Under the pieces are notes generated by a model. That model did not search any database and had not been told where the DNA came from. It worked only from the letters and a program-made list of their open reading frames with translations. This document shows positions 10,254 through 20,753 of a stretch of DNA of 29,757 nt, one piece after another. The number at the start of each line of letters is the position of its first letter. Positions within the stretch are counted from its first letter, which is position 1. Source of the stretch: Hofstenia miamia (lineage: Eukaryota > Xenacoelomorpha > Acoela > Hofsteniidae); the NCBI GenBank assembly GCA_900660155.1, contig CABFPE010000742.1:256779-286535 (forward strand). The letters are read 5' to 3'. A program made the position numbers and the translations under genes.

Positions 10254-13200
10254 CGGACGGTGAGTAAGTTTTTCGAAAAATATGCAGGCTTTGAGTACAA
10301 GACGTAAAATATGCGGGCGCTTAAGCAAATTGTAATATATGAGGGCTACTAGTACACTTGTAAAATCACATGACCAAAAAAATAATAAATTTTCCAATTG
10401 TGCAAGTATTAACTGCTTCAAAATCAATAAAATTTAATATGTTTGGTGCGCTATTACTATAAAACTTAAAAATCCGTTAACATTTTTCGGAAAACATGCC
10501 ACATCATTAGGGTTCTGGTTACACAAAACTTAGTGATTTTTGGAGTTTTATTTCTGTGGTTAATAAACTGGCGTAAGTATGTATTAAATAGAAATAGTGA
10601 GCTTTAATTTGTTGGTCTGAAATAGTCAGTAAAAACAAATTGAGAACTTGATGTGCTTTTGTTTTTGTGGGGATCACATATAATATAATTTCGCATTTGA
10701 TAACAGACTTAGAATAACGCAGTAAGCAGTCATGTCTCAGTTCTTGACTTGGCCAATAACATTTTTTTTTCAAAATAGTAGTATATTCCGAAAGGTCAAA
10801 ATTAGTGGCGTAACTATGAGAGCCAGGCCCCACTATCAGAGTGAATAGTAAGTTAACTTACTAGCATAGTGGTGTGATCTGATACTGTTACATAATGCAC
10901 ATCGTAATTTGTAATTCATGCTCTATTTGCATTAATAATGTTTTTTTCTATGATTCTTAAATGTCCTGAAAATGTATTGATATTAGATGCAAACGTAATT
11001 CAATATTAGAATGTAGGGCGCAGTAAAATAACGTCAATTTATTGTGACATTATTGAATTTTTGACATTAATTGTAACAGAAATAATTTCAATGAAAACAT
11101 GTTCTTGAAGCTGATGGCGACGACCTACCCACACAAGCCCCAGGACCCATCGCAATAACTTGGATGGCTAAACCCTGATCTAAATACAAGAGCTGTTCAT
11201 ACAATTCAGAATCAGTTTTTTCACAAACCATTTTAAAATACATTAGCAAAATAGTATCATGAGTCATGATTTCTTACTGTTTCAAAAAATGAGAAAATCT
11301 TTTCTAACATTTCACACCAACAATAAAGAGGCCTCCTAATGTAAAAAATACATTGTTTCATATATTAATTTTAACTTAAAGCATTGTTGCAAAAATATGT
11401 ACTAAGCGCACGCATATTTACTTCTTTGTATTTTTAAAAACATTGAAACAAAATTTCAGGCTCATAGGTACTATGGTTTTTGCGTAATCTAAATCGGGGG
11501 TTGAGTACGTAGCATATTTATATTTATATATATATATATATATATATAGTAGATGCGCTATTTTGTGACGGATCTTTAACATTATATATAAGTCACTATA
11601 GTAAAGTTCAAGATCACACGAGATGGCTTAAATTCAAACAAAACTTACGTTGGGCAAATGCTCTGGCTTGGCACAGCAGCATAGTTTGAATGTTAAATTA
11701 AGTCTGAGAGAAGAATCTCTTTATTGGATTATTGAAATTATCACGGAAAAAATAAATGGAGTTAACCATAGAAATAGTAGATCTAAAAAGAGAGCTACAA
11801 TCCCTATTTGATTGTTCTCATGCTCCTTTGATGAGTTTGCAACCATTTCATTATCATAAAACATTATCTTAAACATGATATCATATTGCAAAAATATATT
11901 AAAATTTGGATATTTTTAAATTGGAGCAGCCAGTACAAATGCACATTATATAACTAGAGCAACCTGAAAATAGCACTTAAACTCGCGAAAATGGAGGAAA
12001 ACATTGCAATTATATATGAAAAATGGCCTTTATAAATGACAATTGTAAATTCAGAAATAATTGAATGTTTTTAAACCACACATTCGAAAACGTCTACAAA
12101 TTTTGAATAATTCTATTTAAATTGGTTTGCTGACTAACAGGAAAATTATTTAGAATTGTTTTTGCATTAAGAAATTATTAGTATAACTTGATGCAGCATT
12201 TAAGCAACTGTCCCAAGTGACTAATATCTGGATGAGGTGATTGTGTCAATCCAGCATCTTCTTTCATAGAAAGGGATACTGTGATGCGGAACTGTATTCA
12301 ATTCAATGGCGGCGTGTGGCATTATGTGCAGGGTGGACCACACTAAATGCAAAACTGTAATATTCTTATATTTTTAGTTTTCAGAAAATATTACAATGAT
12401 ACATTAATAAATTTGCTCATAATTTTTAGGAAAATCAATGATAATTTAAATATGAAAACGTAGCAATGAAATTAAGATCTCTCGACGACTATATAAATCA
12501 AGCAGCAAACGTGTTAAACCAGGAACATAAAATATAAAAAATCTAGATTTTGAAGACGCTCATCCATTTTCTTATGACTGACATGACAAAAAATATAATA
12601 GGCCTATTGTGTTTGTTTTGTTTGTATATATTATGTCAGTCCAAGGCAGCCCATTGCCAAGTAAAATGAAATAATGTTAAATTCATTTTGAAATAGGGGT
12701 TTTGAGTTCAAGAAGGTTGAAATAAGTATTAGAAAGTGAAATTTCAATAATGGTTCCAAATCATTATGAAGTTGAGGTTCTTAGGATAGGATCTTAGTAG
12801 GATTGTTATAGTATGCGTTTGATCACATTTATTCATTTAATCTACCTCTCCGGAAGTTTTAACAGAACAAAGGTATATTTCTGTTTCACCTATTTCCCCA
12901 TATCCTAGACAATAGATTGAATCTATCCATGTCCATGACCTGCTGATTATAGATTAAAATTTTTTATGCGACCTACACTTGTTAGAATTAAATATTTTAA
13001 ATACCATTTGAAAGCAGTTTTTTTACGCATCTTGAAAAGCAAACAGAATTTGAATATGACCCATGAATAAATGAAATATTCAATTACAAACTTCGAGAGT
13101 TTGAGAATTTTCAATAGTGTCGAAATGATCTTCTAATATCTTTATAGTTTCTTGATATATTAACCTCAAAATATGTAAACAACATAAACTTTTTTGCCAA

Positions 13201-13381
13201 ATTTGCCAAAGTGGTTAAAATAATCAAGCAGGCATTTGCCAATATTTTAATAAAATCTTAAAAAAGGGCAGATCTTAGCATACTATATATTGTTTGATAG
13301 AGCAACACCAGGTGAAAGTTGTCTTCAGCTTTAAAATGGTAGCTATAACATTGGATGGGATGTATATAAAAAAACCTCTAA
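10253..13381. other. Long AT-rich stretch without recognised gene
   Basis: No coding pattern, RNA gene or complete element was found. TAGTGGCGTAACTATGAGAG at 10803 looks like the outer end of a hAT element of the CAGTGGCG type, but no partner end or 8-bp duplication was found. A TA microsatellite interrupts the stretch at 11525-11548. The 104-codon minus-strand frame at 10519-10833 overlaps the possible hAT end and has no recognisable domain. Confidence 0.5.
11525..11548. repeat. (TA)n microsatellite
   Basis: About 12 TA units following TATTTATATTTA. Confidence 0.9.
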
Positions 13382-13457
13382 GATTTGGGGGAATCTTTAA
13401 AACCTGCCTCTGACTTTAACGCCTCGGACTTTGATGACGTCACGTAAATGACGTCAA
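13382..13457 (+). repeat. Left copy of inverted unit with two TGACGTCA palindromes
   Basis: Contains TCTTTAAAACCTGCCTC, GACTTTAACGCCTCGGACTT and two ATGACGTCA-type palindromes 9 bases apart. It matches 17602-17681 in inverted orientation at roughly 80-85 percent over the core. The GCCTCGGACTTT word is the same one that builds the minisatellite 60 bases downstream, so this unit and the array belong to one repeat family. Confidence 0.8.
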
Positions 13458-13519
13458 CATTTATTTTATGTCTGCATTTTATGAAATCTCTAATATATGC
13501 TTGGGACATTCATAAGTAG

Positions 13520-14052
13520 AATTTTTTGCTGCCTCGGACTTTTAAAGGTAATTTTTCACCTGCCTCAGCCTTTTTATAGTAAAATTTCTTGCTGCCTCGG
13601 ACTTTTAAAGTTAATTTTTTACCTGCCTCGGACTTTTTATAGTAAAATTTCTTGCTGCCTCGGACTTTTAAGGTTAATTTTTCACCTTCCTTGGACTTTT
13701 TATAGTAAAATTTCTTGCTTCCTCGGACATTTAAAGTTAATTTTTCACCTGCCTCGGACTTTCTATTAAAAAATTTCTTGCTGCCTCGGACTTTTAAAGT
13801 TAATTTTTCACCTGCCTCGGACTTTCTATTAAAAAATTTCTTGCTGCCTCAGACTTTAAAAGTTAATTTTTCACATGCCTCAGACTTCTTATAGTAAAAT
13901 TTTTTGCTGCCTCGTACTTTTTATTGTAAAATTTATTGCTGCCTCAGACTTTTAAAATTAATTTTTCACCTGCCTCGGACTTTCTATTAAAAAATTTCTT
14001 GCTGCCTCGGACATTTAAAGTCAATTTTTCACATGCCTCCGACTTTTTAATT
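13520..14052 (+). repeat. Minisatellite, 63-bp period, about 8.5 units, dimeric
   Basis: GCTGCCTCGG starts at 13528, 13591, 13654, 13717, 13780, 13843 and 13906, exactly every 63 bases; then one 32-base step to 13938, then 63 to 14001. Each unit has two related halves carrying CTGCCTCGGACTTT, one followed by TAAAGTTAATTTTTCAC and the other by TATAGTAAAATTTCTTG. The repeat is therefore a dimer of about 31-32 bases, and the odd step shows one lost half-unit. The 90-codon frame through it exists only because 63 is a multiple of three. Confidence 0.95.
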
Positions 14053-14437
14053 GAAATGCGACATGTAAAATGAATCTCAATGAGTAATGGTACTTCTAGT
14101 GTTAATGATTTTGTAATTTATATTAAACAAAATCGCGGTTGCGATCGCATCTCTCAGTAAAAGGTAGTCTTTTATTTCCTCAGGGCATTCTTGAATAGAA
14201 CACTAGTTTGCATTAATAGTTGATTAATTTCTCTATGGAAGAATCGTATGTGTAAATACTTTGCAATGTGTGAATTGAAGAGCATATTGCAGGCCTATAC
14301 AAAAATTTTTACTCTATGAAGCTTACAGTAAGCCATTTTTTAATGCAGTATTTGGTGAATGCTCTTCATTTTTGAAGAAACCTTTATTGCTTTGATGGTA
14401 TTTAAATTTGTGTGAATTTCTGAATATCTCCAAATTN
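14053..14437. other. Spacer without recognised gene
   Basis: No coding or repeat signal was found. A single N at 14437 marks the start of a compositionally different, A-rich segment. Confidence 0.5.
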
Positions 14438-15501
14438 AGAAGGACTCAAAACAAACATTGAAGACACACTAAAAGCAGCAAAACTGTACCAATCAAAAGT
14501 AATTATCATCTTGTCAGAACAAGCAAAAGAAATCAGAGTTTATAATATTGATCACAAAAAGGCTTGAAAATGTATTTATCATAGAGAATAACACAGAGAC
14601 AAGATCCAAACTCATAAGCATAGATCTCTAGATAAATGCAATAATGCCAGCACAACAACTGATGTTAGAACCAAAAATAGCTACCAAAAACAACTACCCA
14701 GCAACATTTGGTATGGCAACAACAGCCAGAATGGATGGCTCATATCAAACAATTGAGAACCAAACAATGATGATGCTAATGCAATGTACTCCACCACCCA
14801 CTATATTGATACCAATGCTATTGCCAACATGGAGACTCAAAAATAAGAAAGCTGTTAAAGCAGATTGGCAAGAAGAGAACACATACATCAACTCACTAGA
14901 GGAAGCAGAAGAGAAAATAAATGAAAAATGATACACAAAATCAAAAGAAATACTGCTGTGCAATGATAATAAGGAATGAGTATACATAGAAGGCAAAGTA
15001 ACACTGTATGACCTCTACAAAAAAGGGGAACCAATACACAAGCAAATCAAAAAGTGTGGAAAGAGATTGAAAAACATCCTACACAGACAGTAATACTATT
15101 TTCAGGTAACAACAACATAGTATGGGGAGAAATATGGAGTGCAACATATAGATACTATGATGTCATGCAGAGAGTAGATATAATAATGATGATAAGACTG
15201 GGCAAAAACAAACCTGAAGAAATCACAAGAAAAGAACTGAGAAACTAAGTTTTGAAGTCACTTTGATCAACATATGAATTTTCCTACCCAACACATCAAT
15301 ACATCCAAACTTGGTGTACACCAGCAGAGGGGATGCAATCATGACACTAATGATCACAATAAAAGGATCAGAACTATGTGAAAAGTATTATGATGAATTT
15401 GCCAACAAGCTCAATGAACTCAGGAGCATGTGTACAATATCAAAAACACTTAAAGATCTGTCATTTATCAGACACAAAAAGATTATCACAACAGAAAAAG
15501 A
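14438..15501 (+). pseudogene. A-rich coding-like tract, family not recognised
   Basis: The plus strand here is strongly A-rich and C-containing, with low T, unlike either flank, and begins and ends at single N characters (14437 and 15502). Stop-free stretches alternate between frames. They include GLKTNIEDTLKAAKLYQSK at 14442 on, a 95-codon frame at 14644-14931 starting MPAQQLMLEPKIATKN, a 64-codon frame at 15054-15248 (VILFSGNNNIVWGEIWSATY), and RGDAIMTLMITIKGSELCEK near 15320. The pattern looks like one coding region broken by frameshifts, but no domain could be named. It could be a transposon ORF, a decayed host exon, or a misplaced contig. Confidence 0.35.
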
Positions 15502-15502
15502 N

Positions 15503-15707
15503 AGTTTATGCAATAACAATTCGTGGGATCGCGATCAAAGGCCTTCATGTACTCAAAATAGACACAAAAACATATACATATCTTTTGCGAAATGTTTGGC
15601 GATCATTCAAAATGCGATATTTGTGCAGAAATCTAATCATATTTTAAAGCATGAATTGCTCCAAACGATGCATAGAAAATAAATTATAATATTTGAAAGT
15701 CAATTGA
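15503..15707 (-). pseudogene. LINE reverse transcriptase piece, first copy
   Basis: Nearly identical to 17242-17468. It differs at about ten bases and lacks about 24 bases (TATTCATATATATGCCCGAT and following). The minus strand encodes an RT block around KAFDRVPHE with stops. It begins directly after a single N at 15502 and stops at the 1,000-N gap, so it may be a diverged second LINE copy or a misplaced allele. Confidence 0.75.
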
Positions 15708-16707
15708 NNNNNNNNNNNNNNNNNNNNNNNNNNNNNNNNNNNNNNNNNNNNNNNNNNNNNNNNNNNNNNNNNNNNNNNNNNNNNNNNNNNNNNNNNNNNN
15801 NNNNNNNNNNNNNNNNNNNNNNNNNNNNNNNNNNNNNNNNNNNNNNNNNNNNNNNNNNNNNNNNNNNNNNNNNNNNNNNNNNNNNNNNNNNNNNNNNNNN
15901 NNNNNNNNNNNNNNNNNNNNNNNNNNNNNNNNNNNNNNNNNNNNNNNNNNNNNNNNNNNNNNNNNNNNNNNNNNNNNNNNNNNNNNNNNNNNNNNNNNNN
16001 NNNNNNNNNNNNNNNNNNNNNNNNNNNNNNNNNNNNNNNNNNNNNNNNNNNNNNNNNNNNNNNNNNNNNNNNNNNNNNNNNNNNNNNNNNNNNNNNNNNN
16101 NNNNNNNNNNNNNNNNNNNNNNNNNNNNNNNNNNNNNNNNNNNNNNNNNNNNNNNNNNNNNNNNNNNNNNNNNNNNNNNNNNNNNNNNNNNNNNNNNNNN
16201 NNNNNNNNNNNNNNNNNNNNNNNNNNNNNNNNNNNNNNNNNNNNNNNNNNNNNNNNNNNNNNNNNNNNNNNNNNNNNNNNNNNNNNNNNNNNNNNNNNNN
16301 NNNNNNNNNNNNNNNNNNNNNNNNNNNNNNNNNNNNNNNNNNNNNNNNNNNNNNNNNNNNNNNNNNNNNNNNNNNNNNNNNNNNNNNNNNNNNNNNNNNN
16401 NNNNNNNNNNNNNNNNNNNNNNNNNNNNNNNNNNNNNNNNNNNNNNNNNNNNNNNNNNNNNNNNNNNNNNNNNNNNNNNNNNNNNNNNNNNNNNNNNNNN
16501 NNNNNNNNNNNNNNNNNNNNNNNNNNNNNNNNNNNNNNNNNNNNNNNNNNNNNNNNNNNNNNNNNNNNNNNNNNNNNNNNNNNNNNNNNNNNNNNNNNNN
16601 NNNNNNNNNNNNNNNNNNNNNNNNNNNNNNNNNNNNNNNNNNNNNNNNNNNNNNNNNNNNNNNNNNNNNNNNNNNNNNNNNNNNNNNNNNNNNNNNNNNN
16701 NNNNNNN
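15708..16707. other. Assembly gap, exactly 1,000 N
   Basis: The round number indicates a placeholder of unknown true length. Open frames called across it are meaningless. Confidence 0.99.
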
Positions 16708-17468
16708 GAAACATGAGTTGTATAGCCTTTACCGCCTGGCTAGTTTGAAACAGAACATTGTACTTTATCATATGAAAAGCATTTCTTGCCTTTTGAAGCT
16801 GCGTCAATGCGTGCAGGTTCCAATGCAAATTCTGGTCTATAATAACACCTAGGTCTTTAACATGTTGAACGGAATCGATAACAAGCTCAAAAGCTTGGTG
16901 CCATAGAAAATGAGAAGTTTAGTCTTGAAAGCATTAATAGCCACTCCGTTAGACTGATTCCAGAGTAAGAACCTTTGAATATCAGAGATTAGAAGGTATT
17001 TTTTACTACCAAGAGTTTTACAGTCATCGGCGTATATAAAGCAATCGGAGTTGATGAAACTATCAGGCATATCGTATATAAACATAAGGAAAAGTAAGGG
17101 ACCTAAAATGCTCCCCTGAGGAACCCCGCTTGTCACTGCAAACTTTGGTGCGATATTCTCATCAATGACGACACATTGATAACGTTTAGTTAAATAAGAG
17201 CAGAAGAACTTAATGAACTGATCATCCAAACCGAAAACCGGAGTTTATGCTAAAACAATTCGTGGGGAACGCGATCAAAGGCCTTCAAGTAGTCAAAATA
17301 GACACAAAAACATATACATATATTCATATATATGCCCGATATCTTCTGTGAAATGTTTGGCGATCATTCAAAATGCGATATTTGTGCAGAAATCTAATCA
17401 TATTTTAAAGCATGAATTGCTCCAAACGATGCATAGAAAATAAATCATCATATTTGAAAGTCAATTGA
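16708..17468 (-). pseudogene. Jockey/CR1-like LINE reverse transcriptase fragment
   Basis: On the minus strand, 16849-17229 is open for 126 codons. It shows the RT palm blocks DDQFIKFFCSYLTKRYQCVV, TSGVPQGSILGPLLFL and CFIYADDCKTL, so the catalytic YADD (about 17023-17034) is intact. Upstream (17230-17330), KAFDRVPHELF is present with a stop and a one-base frameshift before the 126-codon frame. Downstream, after another frameshift near 16855, the RT continues as LGVIIDQNLHWNLHALTQLQ and KARNAF until it is cut by the assembly gap. Endonuclease and 3' end are not visible. It is a different copy from the LINE at 651-2723: the residues around shared motifs differ and it preserves the YADD. Confidence 0.88.
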
Positions 17469-17601
17469 TCATCTGCAGAATGACAACGCACTTAACATTA
17501 GACATTTAAATATAAGAAAATAAGAAGTGATCTTACACTGCGAAAAAAGTAAAATATAAACACTCCGAGGCATGCAATAATAAAATTAATAGTATAACTC
17601 T

Positions 17602-17681
17602 ATTACGTCATGTATATGACGTCACAAAAAGTCCAAGGCGCTAAAGTCTGAGGCAGGTTTTAAAGATACCGAGATTTGGAA
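17602..17681 (-). repeat. Right copy of inverted unit with TGACGTCA palindrome
   Basis: Reverse complement reads TCTTTAAAACCTGCCTC, GACTTTAGCGCCTTGGACTT, TGTGACGTCA and ATGACGT, matching 13382-13457 in opposite orientation. A further single word TGCCTCGGAGT lies next to it (about 17565-17575), like a remnant of the minisatellite unit. The pair encloses the minisatellite, the A-rich tract and the LINE pieces. Confidence 0.75.
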
Positions 17682-19751
17682 ATGTTCTACAAAGTAGGCT
17701 ATTTTTAGTAGGCCATATAGCTTGTTCAGTATATATCTTATCTTCAAAGTTGTTGTCTATTTGATTTTTCATCGATAAATCTTGAAAAAAACTTTTTCTT
17801 CAATTTTGAAAATTTTTTAGGGCATCTGCAAGTAAAATTCGAAAAATAGCTTAATTTTAAAAATTGGCCAGCTTTGAGGAGATAGGCGATTGAAGTGACA
17901 TTTAATGTAGAGTGGTTAAACAGAGAAAGTTCGTCTCACGGCTCACGCCACCTTTTGTAGGCACTACGCACTATTGCATTAATTCCGAACACTTATTTCT
18001 CGAAAGGTGTACTATTTCATGTTATTCCACCTTTGCAAGCATGCGCAGTTTTTGATTGGCTGTTGGTTTTGAATATTGCATACGTATTGTTTAAGAGAAA
18101 GGTGATGGAGGCAATTTGATCCGCCTTTTGATGAACAATTCTGATTGGATAAATTGGAAATTTAGAACTCAACACCAAGCTGCCAAAAATTGCATTACAA
18201 ATTGTACTTACTGCTGTAATATTTGTTAATATTTGGCATTTTAGATAAACTAGCTATCTACATGTATATTGTTTTTTGTAATATCATACTCTGTTTATTT
18301 CATTCAAAATTGGGGTAATAAATTAGTATTGATTGCCTTTAAATCTTGTGCCCACCCATAGCCGCCGCCACTGATTCAATTACAGTTAATGTCCATTCTT
18401 ACTAACAGGGAATGGAAAAGAAAAATGGCCTAATATGCAGTAAAAGTAAAAGTGAGACGCCAGCTGAAAACAAGTCCTGGTATGGATTCCAGATAGACCA
18501 CCATTATTAAAAATTAAATTATTAATATAATTAACATTAATCATGAATAATATTATACACTTTTAATATAATCCTTAAACTACACATATCATTTAAACAA
18601 TATATGCTTTGATTAACTGGGTGGCCACGAAAAGGGCNTAGAATACACATTAATAAAAATCATTTGACAAGATGATTTCTACTGTTAATTTATATCCTCC
18701 TGTACTTAAAGATAATTCTTCCATCATTTAAGTTTGTAATAAATGAAAATTATGTATGAATATACTGACAAACTCTGTAGAGAAACATTTTTAACTTGTA
18801 AAGATCTCANATTTAGAGAAAACCGCGGACGACATCAAGCAAATTCTTGCCTAAAAGTTTGAAATCATATCGCCATTGGTTGATAAAATACGGTAAATTT
18901 CTTAGTTAAAAAAATAAGATACACAGGGGGTAGAACAAGCAGAAAATTTTTCACACATAAATATAGTACCGCTTTGTTAAAAAAAATAGCTAAAACCAGT
19001 AGACAAGATGAATAATCCAACAATATCTTGAGAAATTAAATAACTCACGTTTATTTTAAAAAGAAACTAAATTTATTGCTACAAAATACTGCTTAAAATA
19101 TTAACAAAATTTTCTATAACATAACTTAATACTTTTATTGCAATACTTTATCGCAATTAAAATTAAGAGTCTGAACTAACACCAATTTATCATTTACTTT
19201 GTGCCAGGAATTTCAATCACGATGTAATTCACTGAAATCACGTTTATTTTGAGACAATTTCGTAATATTATTCAATGTTAAGAAATTGAGAACAAAGGGT
19301 GTCAGCGACAAACGCCGACAATGAAAAACGACGAATATTACGTCATCAAATCTTTTATCCAATTAAAATGCTCCGACAACTTATCCATTAAATTGGTTAT
19401 TTCCATATGTAATCGTACCACATATTTATTGCAGTAAGTTGGAAAAGATAGGAAAACCTTAATTTATTGTTTATTATTTCGAAGAATTTTTTTGTGAAAA
19501 TGTTATTCTTAACTCTGGAGTTCTAGATAGACAATGTTAATATATATTCTAAATATCTTACATTAAATCCCGAAATTCCACACAGCCATCAACTCCATAC
19601 ATTTGTATGTTGCTCTCAACTTCGCAACTAAGCTAATAGCAGCACGTCATTCTTTTCCGAAGGCACGTAGTTAATTACGCTTTGTTTCTACTTCCAAATT
19701 CAAATGCAAGTGCTCATGAGTAGAAGAACGCGCTGATTGTCTTACATTGCT
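17682..19751. other. AT-rich stretch without recognised gene
   Basis: Aside from the promoter-like motif pair at 18039-18150, no coding or RNA signal was found. CCCACCCATAGCCGCCGCCA then CTG at 18351-18373 resembles, inverted, a CAGTGGCGG-type hAT end, but lacks a partner. Single N characters at 18638 and 18810 do not sit on visible duplications. Confidence 0.5.
18039..18150. promoter_or_regulatory. NRF-1-like site with inverted CCAAT boxes
   Basis: GCATGCGCAG (18039-18048) fits the NRF-1 palindromic core, GATTGGCTG follows at 18054-18062, and GATTGGAT is at 18143-18150. NRF-1 and CCAAT sites are common together in animal housekeeping promoters. The surrounding 200 bases are less AT-rich than the region. 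No transcribed gene was identified on either side, so this is a motif observation only. Confidence 0.25.
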
Positions 19752-20753
19752 TCAGTAGATTTTGAGGAGTTCAGCAGTTACTTTTAATGAAAATGCATCT
19801 ACCAACTGTGGTGCTTTCAAAAAACTTAGAGATATTAAGACCCTTACTACCTGCCTCACGGAATCGTCATGTTTGTAGATTGGATCTAACCCAAGCTCCT
19901 GAACCTTCCTAAACCCAGGCTTATGATCAAAAATAAAAAATTATACCTGTATATGGCTTGCAAAAAATGAAAAAAACAAATATGAATTTCTGCTTTACTA
20001 AAAACGTTATCAAGAGTTTTTATCATGGCTTGCTCAGCATCCAGAATGCAAGTTTTAGGCCGAAACTTTACCCCAAGACCTTTGGCACATTCAATAATTT
20101 TCATGATCACAATTAAATATATTTCCGCTGTCCTGCACGGAAGCAAAGCAAAAACAAGCGGAAAGAATTTCCCAGCTATGCAGCAGCCAATGGTATATAA
20201 TTGTACAAAACCACTGGGAACTGTTTTAAATGTTCCATCAAGAAAAATGCTCTAATTAACATGCAATAGTTGAATCGTGAAAATATTTACTTACATCAGC
20301 TTTACATAACACATTAATCTGGTAATCAGATGAAAATATTAGTACATTTCCACCATTTACAGAATCCCCAAACACTAAAAAACGATCACCACTTAAGGTA
20401 TTTTTAAAACTTTCAGGCAAATTATGCATTCCCAAATGAAAATTTGGATCGCGAAATTTCCTCCTCTTCATTGTATTCAGTGTGTTGGCAATAGTATTCT
20501 AAATTACTTAAATCACTAGTAAACTAAATTCCAATATAAAAGCGTAAATGAAAATTAGTACAATAAGCTACAATCGAAATAAAAAATACTTCAGATGCCA
20601 ATCTTTTAGCTTTGTTTGGCGAAATAGAAGCGAATGCTTCTCGAATAATCGACACCGAAGATCGGTGTAAGTCATCAATAGCTGTTTTAGCAATTTTATT
20701 ACGGATTTCCAAATTCGAAATGTAGGACGAATCATTGCTATGAGAATGACCAT
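19752..20753 (-). CDS. MULE-type transposase fragment with three short introns
   Basis: Four minus-strand exons join into one frame without a stop until TGA at 19752-19754: 20753-20590, 20498-20295, 20251-19947 and 19908-19752. The introns are GT-AG, of 91, 43 and 38 nt. The first exon starts after an AG acceptor with GHSHSN and EIRNKIAKT. The second has FRDPNFHLGMHNLPESFK and FLVFGD. The third has the first catalytic aspartate in DGTFKTVP, LYTIGCCIAGKFFPLVFALL, the second aspartate in CILDAEQAMIKTL, and CFFHFLQAIYR. The fourth has KVQELGLDPIYKHDDSVRQV and LSFLKAPQLVDAF. These match the order of MULE transposases of the FLYWCH/MULE type. An N-terminal FLYWCH exon and the rest of the C-terminus (with the catalytic glutamate region) were not found, so the gene is partial, about 275 codons. 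No TIRs or target duplication were located. Splicing is inferred from the frame, not observed. Confidence 0.8.

Noticed and set aside
10158..10427. An 89-codon minus-strand ORF with a YIYIYI run
   Set aside because: The run is the TA microsatellite; the rest has no coding pattern.
13497..13769. A 90-codon ORF with repeated CCLGLLKLIFHLP
   Set aside because: It is the translation of the 63-bp minisatellite; 63 is divisible by three, and the frame ends inside the array.
13520..14052. Regularly spaced repeats resembling a CRISPR array
   Set aside because: The linkers are themselves repeats of one another, not unique spacers, the repeat is a dimer, and the context is animal DNA.
15644..16852. 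Two long open frames of almost 400 codons, one on each strand
   Set aside because: They exist only because the 1,000-N gap contains no stop codons.
10803..18373. One 7.5-kb hAT element bounded by the two CAGTGGCG-like ends
   Set aside because: The inner TIR sequences diverge quickly and the 8-bp flanks differ.
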